From NCBI RefSeq assembly GCF_002979555.1, contig NZ_PCOZ01000006.1, positions 1 to 64,000 on the forward strand: 64,000 bases of DNA, given 5' to 3'. Position 1 is the stretch's first letter; every line of letters begins with the position of its first letter. The DNA is from Pseudomonas sp. MYb60 (GTDB lineage: Bacteria; Pseudomonadota; Gammaproteobacteria; Pseudomonadales; Pseudomonadaceae). This document shows, piece by piece, positions 9,792 through 18,382 of this stretch. The notes below the pieces were generated by a model. That model was given only the letters and a program-made list of their open reading frames with translations, made no database searches and was not told the DNA's origin. The position numbers and the translations under genes are program-made.

Positions 9792-10685
9792 TTAACCTTC
9801 ACCGTTCGCGTTATCGGCGTCTTTCGACGCCAGACGACCGCGAAAATCAATCAGGCCGTCGACAATGGCCAAAACCACGAGTAACGGATAGATCAGCTGC
9901 ATGAACAGCAACAGCGTCACGTACAACCCCACCAGCCAAAACTTGGCCAGGCGCTTTCGCGCAACCAGCCCGTGAATCAGGGCCAGCCCGGCAAACACCA
10001 GCGGTACACTGCAAATCGGCGCCAGCAAGGCCATCTGAGGACCGAAGTTCGGCCCGACAACCATGCACGCCAGCAGCAACATCGCCGGCCCCGCGGGAAT
10101 TCTGATACTGCGAAACTCGCGACCAAAACCACCCGGGTTGTACAACAACGCCTGCCAATAACGCCCAAGAATCAGGCTCAGCACGCTGACGACCTGCAAC
10201 AATGCCGCAATCAGGCCGGTCAGGACCGGGGCAATCAGTGACGCAAACCGCGCTCGCTCATCTACCGACAATTGCTGGTAGAGATCCCCGAGGGCCAGGG
10301 GCAGGATCTTGACGATCTCCTGCGCCAGCGCCTCGATTTGCGGGCGGAAAGCCGCGCCAAGCATCACTGAGTACACCAACCCCAATGCCACGCTGACCAG
10401 CAGCGTGCGGACCCAGGACTCACTTGCGCGCAGAACCAACGCAAGGCTCGATGACCCCAGCAGTACCAGAAGTACCCGTGGATCACCCATTTGCAGCCAC
10501 CAGATCAAGGCCGGCAACAAACCCAGGGCAAGAACGCCAAGGGCGTCCTTCAAACCGCGCCGCAGCAGCACAAGGCAACCCGCGGCAGCACCCAACCAAT
10601 AAAGCAACGGCAATGCCGCACAGCCAGCCACTACCAGAGTGGCCTGCACACGACCGCGCATGATGAACTCAGCTAAGGCGCGCAT
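9792..10685 (-). CDS. DUF2232 (YybS-like) membrane protein
   Basis: A 297-residue polytopic inner-membrane protein with about eight hydrophobic segments, for example VVAGCAALPLLYWLGA near the start and LVGLYVTLLLFMQLIYPLLVV near the end. It resembles the DUF2232/YybS family, whose function is unknown. It sits between rpsR and rplI, 18 bases upstream of rplI and about 36 bases after rpsR, on the same strand, so it is probably co-transcribed with ribosomal proteins. This position is common in pseudomonads, whereas E. coli lacks the gene here. No catalytic residues could be recognised. Confidence 0.8.
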   Translation of the reverse strand: MRALAEFIMRGRVQATLVVAGCAALPLLYWLGAAAGCLVLLRRGLKDALGVLALGLLPALIWWLQMGDPRVLLVLLGSSSLALVLRASESWVRTLLVSVALGLVYSVMLGAAFRPQIEALAQEIVKILPLALGDLYQQLSVDERARFASLIAPVLTGLIAALLQVVSVLSLILGRYWQALLYNPGGFGREFRSIRIPAGPAMLLLACMVVGPNFGPQMALLAPICSVPLVFAGLALIHGLVARKRLAKFWLVGLYVTLLLFMQLIYPLLVVLAIVDGLIDFRGRLASKDADNANGEG

Positions 10686-10721
10686 GCATTCAATCCCTTA
10701 CTACTTGTCGACTGCCCGGTC

Positions 10722-10952
10722 TCAGCGGCCGTGGCTGTCGGTGTAGGCCAGCAGGGCCAGGAAGCGGGCGCGCTTGATAGCGGTGGCCAGCTGACGCTGA
10801 TAACGTGCTTTGGTACCGGTGATACGGCTTGGAACGATTTTGCCGGTCTCGGATACGTAGGCTTTCAGAGTGTTGAGATCTTTGTAATCGATCTCTTTCA
10901 CGTCTTCAGCGGTGAAGCGGCAGAATTTACGACGACGGAAGAAACGTGCCAT
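10722..10952 (-). CDS. rpsR: 30S ribosomal protein S18
   Basis: A 76-residue S18, which pairs with S6 on the platform of the small subunit. It begins [17 protein letters not shown] and carries the family block [31 protein letters not shown] (here LLAYTDSH). It lies 28 bases downstream of rpsF with a good purine-rich ribosome binding site (AAGGAG). No priB gene intervenes between rpsF and rpsR, unlike in E. coli. Confidence 0.98.
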
Positions 10953-10980
10953 TTGATAGGCTCCTTAAAAGGTCCGTGGA

Positions 10981-11403
10981 TTACTCGTCAGCGTTATCGC
11001 TGTTGTCGCTGTCATCACTATCAGCGCTATCAGCGCCTTCGTGCTCAGGACGGTCGCGACGCTCACGGCGCTCACTGCGGTTTTCTTCAGCCTTGAGCAT
11101 CTCGGATTGGCCGGTAACGGCTTCTTCGCGACGGATGACCAGGTTACGGATCACAGCATCGTTGTAGCGGAAGTTGTCTTCCAGCTCGGCCAGGGCCTTG
11201 CCAGTGCACTCAACGTTCAGCATCACGTAGTGAGCCTTGTGAACATTGTTGATTGCGTAGGCCAGTTGACGACGGCCCCAATCTTCCAGACGGTGGATTT
11301 TGCCGCCGTCTTCTTCGATCAGCTTGGTGTAACGCTCAACCATGCCGCCGACTTGCTCGCTTTGATCCGGGTGGACCAAAAAGATGATTTCGTAATGACG
11401 CAT
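10981..11403 (-). CDS. rpsF: 30S ribosomal protein S6
   Basis: A 140-residue S6, starting [17 protein letters not shown]. The body to about residue 100 is the S6 fold. The last 25 or so residues form an acidic, Ser/Asp-rich tail ending in DNADE. In E. coli the C-terminus is a substrate for RimK glutamylation; whether this longer tail is modified cannot be told from sequence. An AAGGAG ribosome binding site precedes the ATG. It is the first gene of the operon, and its leader contains a candidate S6:S18 binding hairpin. Confidence 0.97.
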   Translation of the reverse strand: MRHYEIIFLVHPDQSEQVGGMVERYTKLIEEDGGKIHRLEDWGRRQLAYAINNVHKAHYVMLNVECTGKALAELEDNFRYNDAVIRNLVIRREEAVTGQSEMLKAEENRSERRERRDRPEHEGADSADSDDSDNSDNADE

Positions 11404-11426
11404 GAATGCTCCTTACGGGTTGTAGC

Positions 11427-11447
11427 CTGCCGCTAAAAAACGGTCAG
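11427..11447 (-). promoter_or_regulatory. Candidate S6:S18 autoregulatory hairpin in rpsF leader
   Basis: On the minus strand, 24 bases upstream of rpsF, CTGACCG-TTTTTTAG-CGGCAG folds into a small hairpin with a bulged A and a CCG/CGG upper stem. Many bacterial rpsF leaders have an S6:S18-binding structure with an essential CCG element. The match here is by eye and the exact consensus was not tested. Confidence 0.35.
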
Positions 11448-11598
11448 ACAAGGAGTGAATGACACTTATGGATCTTGCCGCAGGGAGGCACATCGGTGCC
11501 CGCCAGGAAGGCAAGGGGCGCAATTGTAGAGAAGGGGACGGTGCGAAGCAAGGTGATTGGTGATTATTTGAACAATCTCCTAAACACCCCAAAACGAC

Positions 11599-11688
11599 TG
11601 TGGGAGGGGGCTTGCCCCCGATGGCAGTGGTTCAGTCACCCTATCCGGGACTGAAACACCGCTATCGAGGGCAAGCCCCCTCCCACAT
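11599..11688. repeat. REPIN (two inverted REP palindromes)
   Basis: Two REP elements in inverted orientation: TGTGGGAGGGGGCTTGCCCC at 11599 and its reverse complement ending at 11687, separated by about 37 bases. The same element recurs at 18383, 34651 and 60137. The rest of the 303-base gap between rpsF and rlmB holds the rpsF leader and promoter region and no gene. Confidence 0.9.
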
Positions 11689-11706
11689 TGTGAGCTGCGC
11701 CAGCGC

Positions 11707-12465
11707 TTATTTCTTCTTGGCTTTGGCCTTGGCACCGCGCTGACGCTGGGCTTCGAACAGGCACACGCCGGTGGCGACCGACACGTTGAGGCTGCTGACG
11801 CTACCGGCCATCGGCAGATGCACCAGGTAATCGCAATGCTCGCGGGTCAGGCGACGCATGCCCTTGCCTTCAGCGCCCATGATCAGGATGGTCGGGCCGG
11901 TAAGGTCCTGGTCGTAAATGCTGACCTCGGCCTCCCCCGCCGTACCCACGACCCACAGGCCACGCTGCTGGAGCTTCTCCAGGGTACGCGCCAGGTTGGT
12001 CACGGCCACCAGCGGAATCACTTCCGCTGCGCCACACGCCACTTTACGCACAACCGGCGTCAGGGTGGCTGACTTGTCCTTGGGCACGATCACCGCCAGC
12101 GCACCGGCGGCATCCGCCGAGCGCAGGCAGGCGCCGAGGTTGTGTGGGTCGGTCACGCCGTCCAGCACCAGCAGCAGCGGCGCGCCTTCGGTGCGGTCGA
12201 GCAACTCGTCGAGCATGGCTTCACCCCAGACCTGGCTCGGACTTACGTCCGCAACCACACCCTGGTGAACACCTTCAACCCAGACGTCCATTTCGCGACG
12301 CTCGGCCTGGCCGATGGCGACCTTGTTTAGCGTCGCCAGCTCAACCAGCGCCTGTACGCGCGGCTCGCTGCGACCTTCCGCCAACCACACTTGCTTGACG
12401 CGCTTGGGGTGGTGACGCAGCAGTGCTTCTACGGCGTGGACGCCGTAGATTTTTTCCAGACTCAT
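11707..12465 (-). CDS. rlmB: 23S rRNA (guanosine-2251-2'-O)-methyltransferase
   Basis: A 252-residue SpoU-family (SPOUT) methyltransferase that methylates the 2'-O of G2251 in the peptidyl-transferase P loop. The N-terminal substrate-binding domain (about 1-75, YGVHAVEALL) is followed by the SPOUT domain with motif 1 LDGVTDPHNLGACLRSADAAG, motif 2 IMGAEGKGM and motif 3 PMAGSVSSLNVSVA. The C-terminus is Lys-rich. Its ATG overlaps the rnr stop by 4 bases (ATGA), as expected for a translationally coupled rnr-rlmB operon. Confidence 0.96.
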   Translation of the reverse strand: MSLEKIYGVHAVEALLRHHPKRVKQVWLAEGRSEPRVQALVELATLNKVAIGQAERREMDVWVEGVHQGVVADVSPSQVWGEAMLDELLDRTEGAPLLLVLDGVTDPHNLGACLRSADAAGALAVIVPKDKSATLTPVVRKVACGAAEVIPLVAVTNLARTLEKLQQRGLWVVGTAGEAEVSIYDQDLTGPTILIMGAEGKGMRRLTREHCDYLVHLPMAGSVSSLNVSVATGVCLFEAQRQRGAKAKAKKK

Positions 12466-15089
12466 GACTTGGCCTTAGGTTTGCGCGACCCGCCGCTCCT
12501 GGCAGGGGCCGAACCCGCTTTTGGCGGGCCTTTACGGTGTTTACTTGGTTTGCTCGACGGATTTTCCGCCCCGCGGGACTTTCCCCCAGACGCCGCTTTA
12601 CCACCGCTTTTGGCTTCGTTGAGCAGTTGTTGCTTCAACTCGCGGCTTTTACGCAGCTCAGCGTTTTTCGCCGCAGCGTCGCTTGGGCGGTAGGCTTCGG
12701 GGGCCTTTTCCTTGGTCGACGAACGACGACCCGCCTTGGCGGGCGCGGGCTCGGCGGCGGCTGCCTTGGCAGGAGCGGCCTTGCCTTTGCTGGTCGGTTC
12801 GCTACCACGCTTTTTACGGCTACCCGGCGATTCTGCCGGCTTGTCGGACATACCGAAGTCGATCTTGCGCTCGTCGAGGTCGACACGCATGACCTGCACT
12901 TCCACGGTATCGCCCAGACGGAAGCTGCGACCGGTGCGCTCGCCCGCCAGGCGGTGATGCACAGGATCGAAGTGGTAGTAGTCACCCGGCAGGGCCGTGA
13001 CGTGCACCAGGCCTTCGACGTAGATGTCGGTCAGCTCGACGAACAGGCCAAAGCCGGTCACGGCAGTGATCACGCCCGGGAAGGTTTCGCCCACGCGATC
13101 CTTCATGAACTCGCACTTGAGCCAGTTCACCACGTCGCGGGTGGCTTCGTCGGCACGGCGCTCGCTCATCGAGCACTGCTCGCCCAACTGTTCCAGGGCC
13201 GCTTCGTCGTAAGGATAGATCCGCGCCTTCGGAATGGTCATGGCACCGGCGCGCTTGACGTGCGGGGTGTCTTGCTTGGAGTGGATCACGCTGCGGATCG
13301 CGCGGTGCGTGAGCAGGTCCGGGTAACGACGGATCGGCGACGTGAAGTGGGTGTACGCCTCGTAATTCAGGCCGAAGTGGCCCTGATTATCGGCGCTGTA
13401 CACCGCCTGGCTCAGGGAGCGCAGCATCACGGTCTGGATCACGTGGTAATCCGGACGGTCCTTGATGCTGGCCAACAGCGCCTGGTAGTCCTTCGGCGTC
13501 GGGCCGTCCTTGCCTTTGTGCAGGGACAGGCCGAGCTCACCGAGGAACGCGCGCAGTTTTTCCAGGCGCTCCGGCGGCGGGCCGTCGTGCACACGGTAAA
13601 GCGCAGGAATCTCGTGCTTCTTGAGGAACTCAGCGGTGGCCACGTTGGCCGCCAGCATGCACTCCTCGATCAGCTTGTGAGCATCGTTACGGGTCGTCGG
13701 GGTGATCGCGGCGATCTTGCGCTCGGAACCGAAGACAATCCGGGTTTCCTGGGTTTCAAAATCGATCGCGCCGCGGGTATGACGAGCGCCCAGCAATACC
13801 TTGTACAGCGAATACAGCTGCTTGAGGTGCGGCACCACGCCGGCGTATTCGCCACGCAGGGCCTTGGCTTCGCTGGTTTTCGGCGCTTCCAGGATGGTGC
13901 TGACCTTGTTGTAGGTCAAACGCGCCTGGGAGTGGATCACCGCTTCGTAGAACTGATAATCGGTCATTTCGCCGGTTTTCGAGATGGTCATCTCGCACAC
14001 CATGGCCAAACGGTCGACTTTCGGGTTCAGGGAGCACAGGCCGTTGGACAACTGCTCAGGCAGCATCGGGATCACGCGCTCGGGGAAATACACCGAGTTG
14101 CCGCGCACCTGGGCTTCATTGTCCAGGGCCGAACCGATCTTGACGTAGCTGGACACGTCGGCAATCGCGACAAACAACTTCCAGCCGCCGGAGAACAGGC
14201 GCAGCTTGCCAGGCCTGGCTTCGCAGTAGACCGCATCGTCGAAGTCACGGGCATCTTCGCCGTCGATGGTGACGAACGGCAGATGACGCAGGTCGATGCG
14301 TTTCTCTTTGTCTTTCTCTTCGACTTCAGGCTTGAGCTTGCCGGCTTCTTTCAGCACAGCCTCAGGCCAGACGTGAGGAATATCGTAGGTGCGCAGCGCA
14401 ACGTCGATCTCCATGCCCGGCGCCATGTAGTTGCCGACCACTTCGACGATATCGCCCTGTGGCTGGAACCGTGCGGTGGGCCAGTGGGTAATCTTCACTT
14501 CGACGAACTGACCGACCTTGGCGGCGCCATTGCGGCCCGGAGTGATCAGCACTTCCTGCTGCACCTTCGGGTTGTCCGGCACGACAAAACCGATGCCGCC
14601 TTCCTCGAAATAGCGACCGACGATGGACTCGTGGGCACGGGACACCACTTCGACGATCACGCCTTCACGGCGACCACGACGGTCCAGGCCGGACACACGG
14701 GCCAGGGCACGGTCGCCGTCGAAGACCAGGCGCATTTGCGCCGGGCTCATGAACAGGTCGTCACTGCCGTCGTCCGGGATCAGGAAACCGAAGCCGTCAC
14801 GGTGCCCGGCAATGCGGCCCAGGATCAGGTCGAGCTTATCCACAGGCGCGTAAGTGCCACGGCGGGTGTAGATCAGTTGAGCGTCGCGCTCCATGGCACG
14901 CAGGCGGCGGCGCAGGGCTTCGAGCTGGTCTTCGGTGGTCAGACCGAATTCTTCGACCAACTGCTCGCGGCTAGCAGGCGAACCCCGATCGGCGAGATGC
15001 GCCAGGATCAGTTCGCGGCTAGGAATAGGGTTTTCATATTTTTCCGCTTCACGAGCGGCCTCGGGATCGAGGGACTGCCAATCGGCCAT
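12462..15089 (-). CDS. rnr: Ribonuclease R
   Basis: An 875-residue 3'-to-5' exoribonuclease that degrades structured RNA. Domain order is an N-terminal helix-turn-helix (to about 80), two cold-shock domains, the RNB catalytic domain, an S1 domain (about 645-725) and a long basic tail. The four catalytic aspartates are seen at D276, D282, D284 and D285 (GEDARDFDDA), matching E. coli D272, D278, D280 and D281. The tail after about residue 735 is rich in Lys, Ala, Pro and Ser; in E. coli this region helps unwind RNA and bind ribosomes. The gene is first in an operon with rlmB. Confidence 0.97.
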   Translation of the reverse strand: MADWQSLDPEAAREAEKYENPIPSRELILAHLADRGSPASREQLVEEFGLTTEDQLEALRRRLRAMERDAQLIYTRRGTYAPVDKLDLILGRIAGHRDGFGFLIPDDGSDDLFMSPAQMRLVFDGDRALARVSGLDRRGRREGVIVEVVSRAHESIVGRYFEEGGIGFVVPDNPKVQQEVLITPGRNGAAKVGQFVEVKITHWPTARFQPQGDIVEVVGNYMAPGMEIDVALRTYDIPHVWPEAVLKEAGKLKPEVEEKDKEKRIDLRHLPFVTIDGEDARDFDDAVYCEARPGKLRLFSGGWKLFVAIADVSSYVKIGSALDNEAQVRGNSVYFPERVIPMLPEQLSNGLCSLNPKVDRLAMVCEMTISKTGEMTDYQFYEAVIHSQARLTYNKVSTILEAPKTSEAKALRGEYAGVVPHLKQLYSLYKVLLGARHTRGAIDFETQETRIVFGSERKIAAITPTTRNDAHKLIEECMLAANVATAEFLKKHEIPALYRVHDGPPPERLEKLRAFLGELGLSLHKGKDGPTPKDYQALLASIKDRPDYHVIQTVMLRSLSQAVYSADNQGHFGLNYEAYTHFTSPIRRYPDLLTHRAIRSVIHSKQDTPHVKRAGAMTIPKARIYPYDEAALEQLGEQCSMSERRADEATRDVVNWLKCEFMKDRVGETFPGVITAVTGFGLFVELTDIYVEGLVHVTALPGDYYHFDPVHHRLAGERTGRSFRLGDTVEVQVMRVDLDERKIDFGMSDKPAESPGSRKKRGSEPTSKGKAAPAKAAAAEPAPAKAGRRSSTKEKAPEAYRPSDAAAKNAELRKSRELKQQLLNEAKSGGKAASGGKSRGAENPSSKPSKHRKGPPKAGSAPARSGGSRKPKAKS

Positions 15090-15250
15090 TAGAGAGTTTT
15101 CACCTTGTCTATATGCGGGTTAGTTTGGCATACGCGTATTGAAACGGGAAATTTCAGGCGTCAACAAGCGTTTAAAAGCCTTTTCCAGCCCTCAACGAGC
15201 ACCTTGCACGACCATTGGCGAAATATTCCAGGATTTTTTCATGGCAGGGG

Positions 15251-15279
15251 TTTACAGCCAATAATCGCCTCCGTATAGT
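15251..15279 (+). promoter_or_regulatory. Sigma-70 promoter of first tRNA-Leu
   Basis: TTTACA (-35) and TATAGT (-10) are separated by 17 bases, 36 bases upstream of the tRNA 5' end. The arrangement is repeated exactly 240 bases downstream. Confidence 0.75.
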
Positions 15280-15314
15280 GCGCGCCATCGACGACGGCAA
15301 CGTTGTTTGATAAT

Positions 15315-15401
15315 GCCCAGGTGGTGAAATTGGTAGACACGCCAGCTTCAGGTGCTGGTGATCGCAAGGTCGTGGAAGTTCGAGTCTTCTCCTGGGCACC
15401 A
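15315..15401 (+). tRNA. tRNA-Leu (anticodon CAG), copy 1
   Basis: An 87-base class II tRNA with encoded CCA. The acceptor stem GCCCAGG pairs with CCTGGGC, the anticodon loop is TTCAGGT (anticodon CAG, reading CUG, the commonest Leu codon here), there is a long variable arm, and the T loop is TTCGAGT. It is identical to the copy at 15555. Confidence 0.97.
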
Positions 15402-15411
15402 AATTCAGATC

Positions 15412-15434
15412 AAACCCGCGAAAGCGGGTTTTTT
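15412..15434 (+). terminator. Terminator of first tRNA-Leu
   Basis: AAACCCGC-GAAA-GCGGGTTT followed by TTT, 11 bases after the tRNA CCA. The same hairpin is found after copy 2. Confidence 0.9.
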
Positions 15435-15490
15435 CGTTTCAGGTCTTTGATTTTTAACGTGAATCTCGATTTATTTTTTTGAATCAGGGG

Positions 15491-15519
15491 TTTACAGATC
15501 AAAAAGGCCTCCGTATAGT
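15491..15519 (+). promoter_or_regulatory. Sigma-70 promoter of second tRNA-Leu
   Basis: TTTACA and TATAGT with a 17-base spacer, at the same distance from the tRNA as in copy 1. The two spacers differ in sequence, whereas the hexamers are identical. Confidence 0.75.
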
Positions 15520-15554
15520 TCGTTCCATCAACAGCGGCAACGTTGCTTGATAAT

Positions 15555-15641
15555 GCCCAGGTGGTGAAATTGGTAGACACGCCAGCTTCAGGTGCTGGTG
15601 ATCGCAAGGTCGTGGAAGTTCGAGTCTTCTCCTGGGCACCA
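15555..15641 (+). tRNA. tRNA-Leu (anticodon CAG), copy 2
   Basis: Identical over all 87 bases to the copy at 15315, with the same CAG anticodon and encoded CCA. It has its own promoter and terminator, so each copy is a separate transcription unit. Confidence 0.97.
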
Positions 15642-15651
15642 AATTCAGATC

Positions 15652-15674
15652 AAACCCGCGAAAGCGGGTTTTTT
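15652..15674 (+). terminator. Terminator of second tRNA-Leu
   Basis: The same AAACCCGC-GAAA-GCGGGTTT hairpin and T run as after copy 1. The 110 bases from here to the ABC transporter gene hold an imperfect inverted repeat at 15747-15769 and nothing else I can name. Confidence 0.9.
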
Positions 15675-15785
15675 CGTTTCCGGGGTTTGAAAACTTTCCC
15701 GCCAATAACCTCCTCGTCCGCACCTGAGAAACTTTATCGTTTATCCTTGTAAGTATTTGTTGCATACAAGTGAGGAACACCCCGG

Positions 15786-16811
15786 ATGATGATCCGCGAT
15801 ACCCGTCTCAAGACATCCCTTCTGCGTGGCCTGACCATCACTCTGCTCGGCCTGACCCTGCTCTCGCCCGCCGCCCATGCTGCCGACAAGGTCTCCCTGA
15901 CCCTGTACAACGGCCAGCACAAGGAAGTCGGCGATGAACTCGCCAAGGCGTTCGAAGCCAAGACCGGCATTCACGTCAACGTGCGCAAAGGCAGCAGCAA
16001 CCAGCTCGCGAGCCAGGTCGTGGAAGAAGGCGACCGCTCACCCGCCGACGTGATCTATACGGAAGAATCGCCGCCCCTGAACAAACTCGGCGAGCAAGGC
16101 ATGCTGGCCAAGATCGATGCCAGCACCCTGGACGTACTGCCCAAGGATTATGTGGGCGCCAACGGCGACTGGATGGGCGTGACCGCCCGCACCCGCGTCG
16201 TGGCGTTCAACCCGAAACTGATCGCCGAAAAAGACCTGCCCAAGTCCGTGCTGGATTTCGCCGGCCCCGAGTGGCAAGGCAAAGTTGGCTTCGTGCCCAC
16301 CAGCGGCGCGTTTCAAGAACAAGCTGTGGCGATCATCAAGCTGCACGGTCGCGACGCCGCCGAAGAATGGCTGACCGGCCTGCGCGCCTTCGGCAAGGTA
16401 TACAGCAACAATATGGTCGCCCTCAAAGCCGTCGAAAACGGCGAAGTGGCCACCGTGCTGGTGAACAACTACTACTGGTTCGCCCTGAAGAAAGAAAAAA
16501 CCAACCTGGACTCCCAGTTGCACTACTTCACCAATGGCGACGCTGGCGGCCTGGTCACCGTGTCTTCCGCTGCCGCGCTCAAATCCAGCAAGCACCCGAA
16601 AGAAGCCCAGCAACTGCTGGCGTTCATGGCCAGTGAAGAAGGCCAGCGCGTGATCACCAACACTTCGGCGGAGTACCCGCTGCGCAAGGGCATGGAGTCC
16701 AACCGTGGCCTCAAGCCTTTCAGCGAGCTGCAACCGCCGAAAGTCACCCCCGCTGACCTGGGCAATGCCGAAGAAGCCCTGGACCTGGAACGTGACGTTG
16801 GCCTGAACTGA
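15786..16811 (+). CDS. Fe3+-type ABC transporter substrate-binding protein
   Basis: A 341-residue periplasmic binding protein of the FbpA/FutA type. A Sec signal peptide runs to about residue 32 (LLSPAAHA then ADKV). The mature part has the family opening VSLTLYNGQHKEVGDELAKAF and the adjacent tyrosines Y229-Y230 (VNNYYWF) that bind ferric iron in FbpA relatives. The start is one of two tandem ATGs behind TGAGG. The stop overlaps the next ATG by one base (TGATG), so it is coupled to the permease. Iron is the most likely cargo, but other oxidised-metal or anion-chelate cargoes occur in the family. No Fur box of consensus quality was seen upstream. Confidence 0.85.
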   Translation: MMIRDTRLKTSLLRGLTITLLGLTLLSPAAHAADKVSLTLYNGQHKEVGDELAKAFEAKTGIHVNVRKGSSNQLASQVVEEGDRSPADVIYTEESPPLNKLGEQGMLAKIDASTLDVLPKDYVGANGDWMGVTARTRVVAFNPKLIAEKDLPKSVLDFAGPEWQGKVGFVPTSGAFQEQAVAIIKLHGRDAAEEWLTGLRAFGKVYSNNMVALKAVENGEVATVLVNNYYWFALKKEKTNLDSQLHYFTNGDAGGLVTVSSAAALKSSKHPKEAQQLLAFMASEEGQRVITNTSAEYPLRKGMESNRGLKPFSELQPPKVTPADLGNAEEALDLERDVGLN

Positions 16812-18376
16812 TGAACCCATCGCTCCCCGCTCCCGCCCTGCGCGGGGGGTTTCGCCCGCGACGCAAACGCCCGTCGATCTGGCTGCTGCTGCCGGTACTG
16901 TTTCTGGTGGGCTTGAGCCTGCTGCCGTTGGCATATGTCGGGCTCAAAGCCTGGCAGGCCGGCTGGGCCGAGGCGGTGCATCTGTTGTGGCGGCCGTATG
17001 TGTTCGGGCTGCTGCGCAATACCCTGGCACTGATGGTCGGCGTGACGGTGGCATGCTGCGTGGTCGGGCTGTCCCTGGCCTGGCTGCTGGAGCGCAGCAA
17101 CCTGCCGGGGCGCCGCATATGGGGGGTGATCCTGTGCCTGCCGTTTGCGGTGCCGGCGTTTGTCAGCAGCTTTACCTGGGTCTCGCTGAGCGCCAGTTTC
17201 GAAGGGCTGGGCGGCGCGATCCTGGTGATGAGTTTGTCCAAATACCCACTGGTTTTTTTGCCGGTGGCCGCGACCTTGCGCAATCTCGACCCGTCCCTTG
17301 AAGAATCGGCCCGCACCCTGGGCATGAATCGCTGGGGCGTGTTTTTCCGCATCACCCTGCCCCTGCTCTGGCCTTCGCTGCTGGCCGGAGCGCTGCTGAT
17401 CGCGCTGCATATGCTGGTGGAGTTCGGCGCGCTGTCGATTATCGGCCTGCAGACCTTCACCACCGCGATCTATCAGCAGTTCGAACTGGAATTCAGCAAC
17501 GCCAACGCTGCGATGCTGTCGGCGGTGCTGCTGGTGATGTGCCTGACCTTGCTGTGGCTGGAGCTGCGCGTGCGCGGCAAGGGCCGGCATGTGCGTATCG
17601 GCCAAGGCGCGGCGCGGCATGCGGAGCAGGTTCGATTAGGTCGGTGGGCGCCACTGGGCCAGGTGTATTGCCTCGCGCTGGCGATCATCGGCAGCGGTAT
17701 TCCGCTGGGGATGCTTGGGTATTGGCTGGCAGTGGGTTCGTCGGCAGCGTTTCCAGTGGCCGAGATCAGCGAAGCGCTGCTGTCGTCCCTGGCGCTGTCC
17801 CTCGGCGGCGCAGCGTTATGTCTAGTGCTGGCGATGCCAGTCGGGTTGTTGGTGGTGCGTTATAAAGGCCAACTGGCGATCTGGGCAGAACGCCTGCCGT
17901 ACCTGCTGCATGCCCTACCCGGCCTGGTGATTGCGTTGACGCTGGTGTATTTCGCACTGCATTACGTGCCCGTGCTGTATCAGACATCCGCACTGCTGCT
18001 GATTGCCTATGCGCTGTTGTTTTTGCCGTTGGCCCAAGCGCCGATCCGTACTGCATTGAACAAGGCGGCACCGCAATTGGAAGAGGCTGCACGCACCTTG
18101 GGCGCGTCGTCGTTCAGCGCGTTCTGCCGGGTGACCTTGCCGATCATCTTTCCGGCATTGGGGGCGGCGTTTGCACTGGTGTTTCTGGACGCGATGAAGG
18201 AATTGACGGCGACGTTGCTGCTGAGTCCGACCGGGTTGAACACCCTGGCGACGGCGGTGTGGGCGCACACCTCGAATGTTGAGTTTGCGGCGGCGGCGCC
18301 GTATGCAGCGCTGTTGATTCTGGTGTCGGGGTTGCCGGTTTATTTGCTGACGACTCGGATGTACCTGAGTCGCTGA
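16811..18376 (+). CDS. Fe3+-type ABC transporter permease (fused, FbpB-like)
   Basis: A 521-residue inner-membrane protein made of two fused permease halves with about twelve transmembrane segments. Each half has an EAA-type ATPase contact loop: EESARTLGMNRWGVFFRITL (about residue 163) and EEAARTLGASSFSAFCRVTL (about 423). This two-in-one layout is typical of FbpB. It is translationally coupled to the binding protein. The expected ATPase (FbpC) gene does not follow; the next element is a REPIN and then an opposing chemoreceptor gene. The importer must therefore use an ATPase encoded elsewhere. Confidence 0.88.
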   Translation: MNPSLPAPALRGGFRPRRKRPSIWLLLPVLFLVGLSLLPLAYVGLKAWQAGWAEAVHLLWRPYVFGLLRNTLALMVGVTVACCVVGLSLAWLLERSNLPGRRIWGVILCLPFAVPAFVSSFTWVSLSASFEGLGGAILVMSLSKYPLVFLPVAATLRNLDPSLEESARTLGMNRWGVFFRITLPLLWPSLLAGALLIALHMLVEFGALSIIGLQTFTTAIYQQFELEFSNANAAMLSAVLLVMCLTLLWLELRVRGKGRHVRIGQGAARHAEQVRLGRWAPLGQVYCLALAIIGSGIPLGMLGYWLAVGSSAAFPVAEISEALLSSLALSLGGAALCLVLAMPVGLLVVRYKGQLAIWAERLPYLLHALPGLVIALTLVYFALHYVPVLYQTSALLLIAYALLFLPLAQAPIRTALNKAAPQLEEAARTLGASSFSAFCRVTLPIIFPALGAAFALVFLDAMKELTATLLLSPTGLNTLATAVWAHTSNVEFAAAAPYAALLILVSGLPVYLLTTRMYLSR

Positions 18377-18382
18377 GTCCGT

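Noticed and set aside
12537..15092. 851-codon plus-strand open frame opposite rnr
   Set aside because: An antisense shadow of the strongly supported ribonuclease R gene.
15747..15769. Fur box upstream of the Fe3+-type binding protein
   Set aside because: The inverted repeat TTGTA...TACAA does not match the GATAAT-based Fur consensus well enough to call.
15172..15780. Small minus-strand frames sharing RRRLELPRPCDHQHL
   Set aside because: They are reverse-complement translations of the two tRNA-Leu genes, a frequent false gene call.
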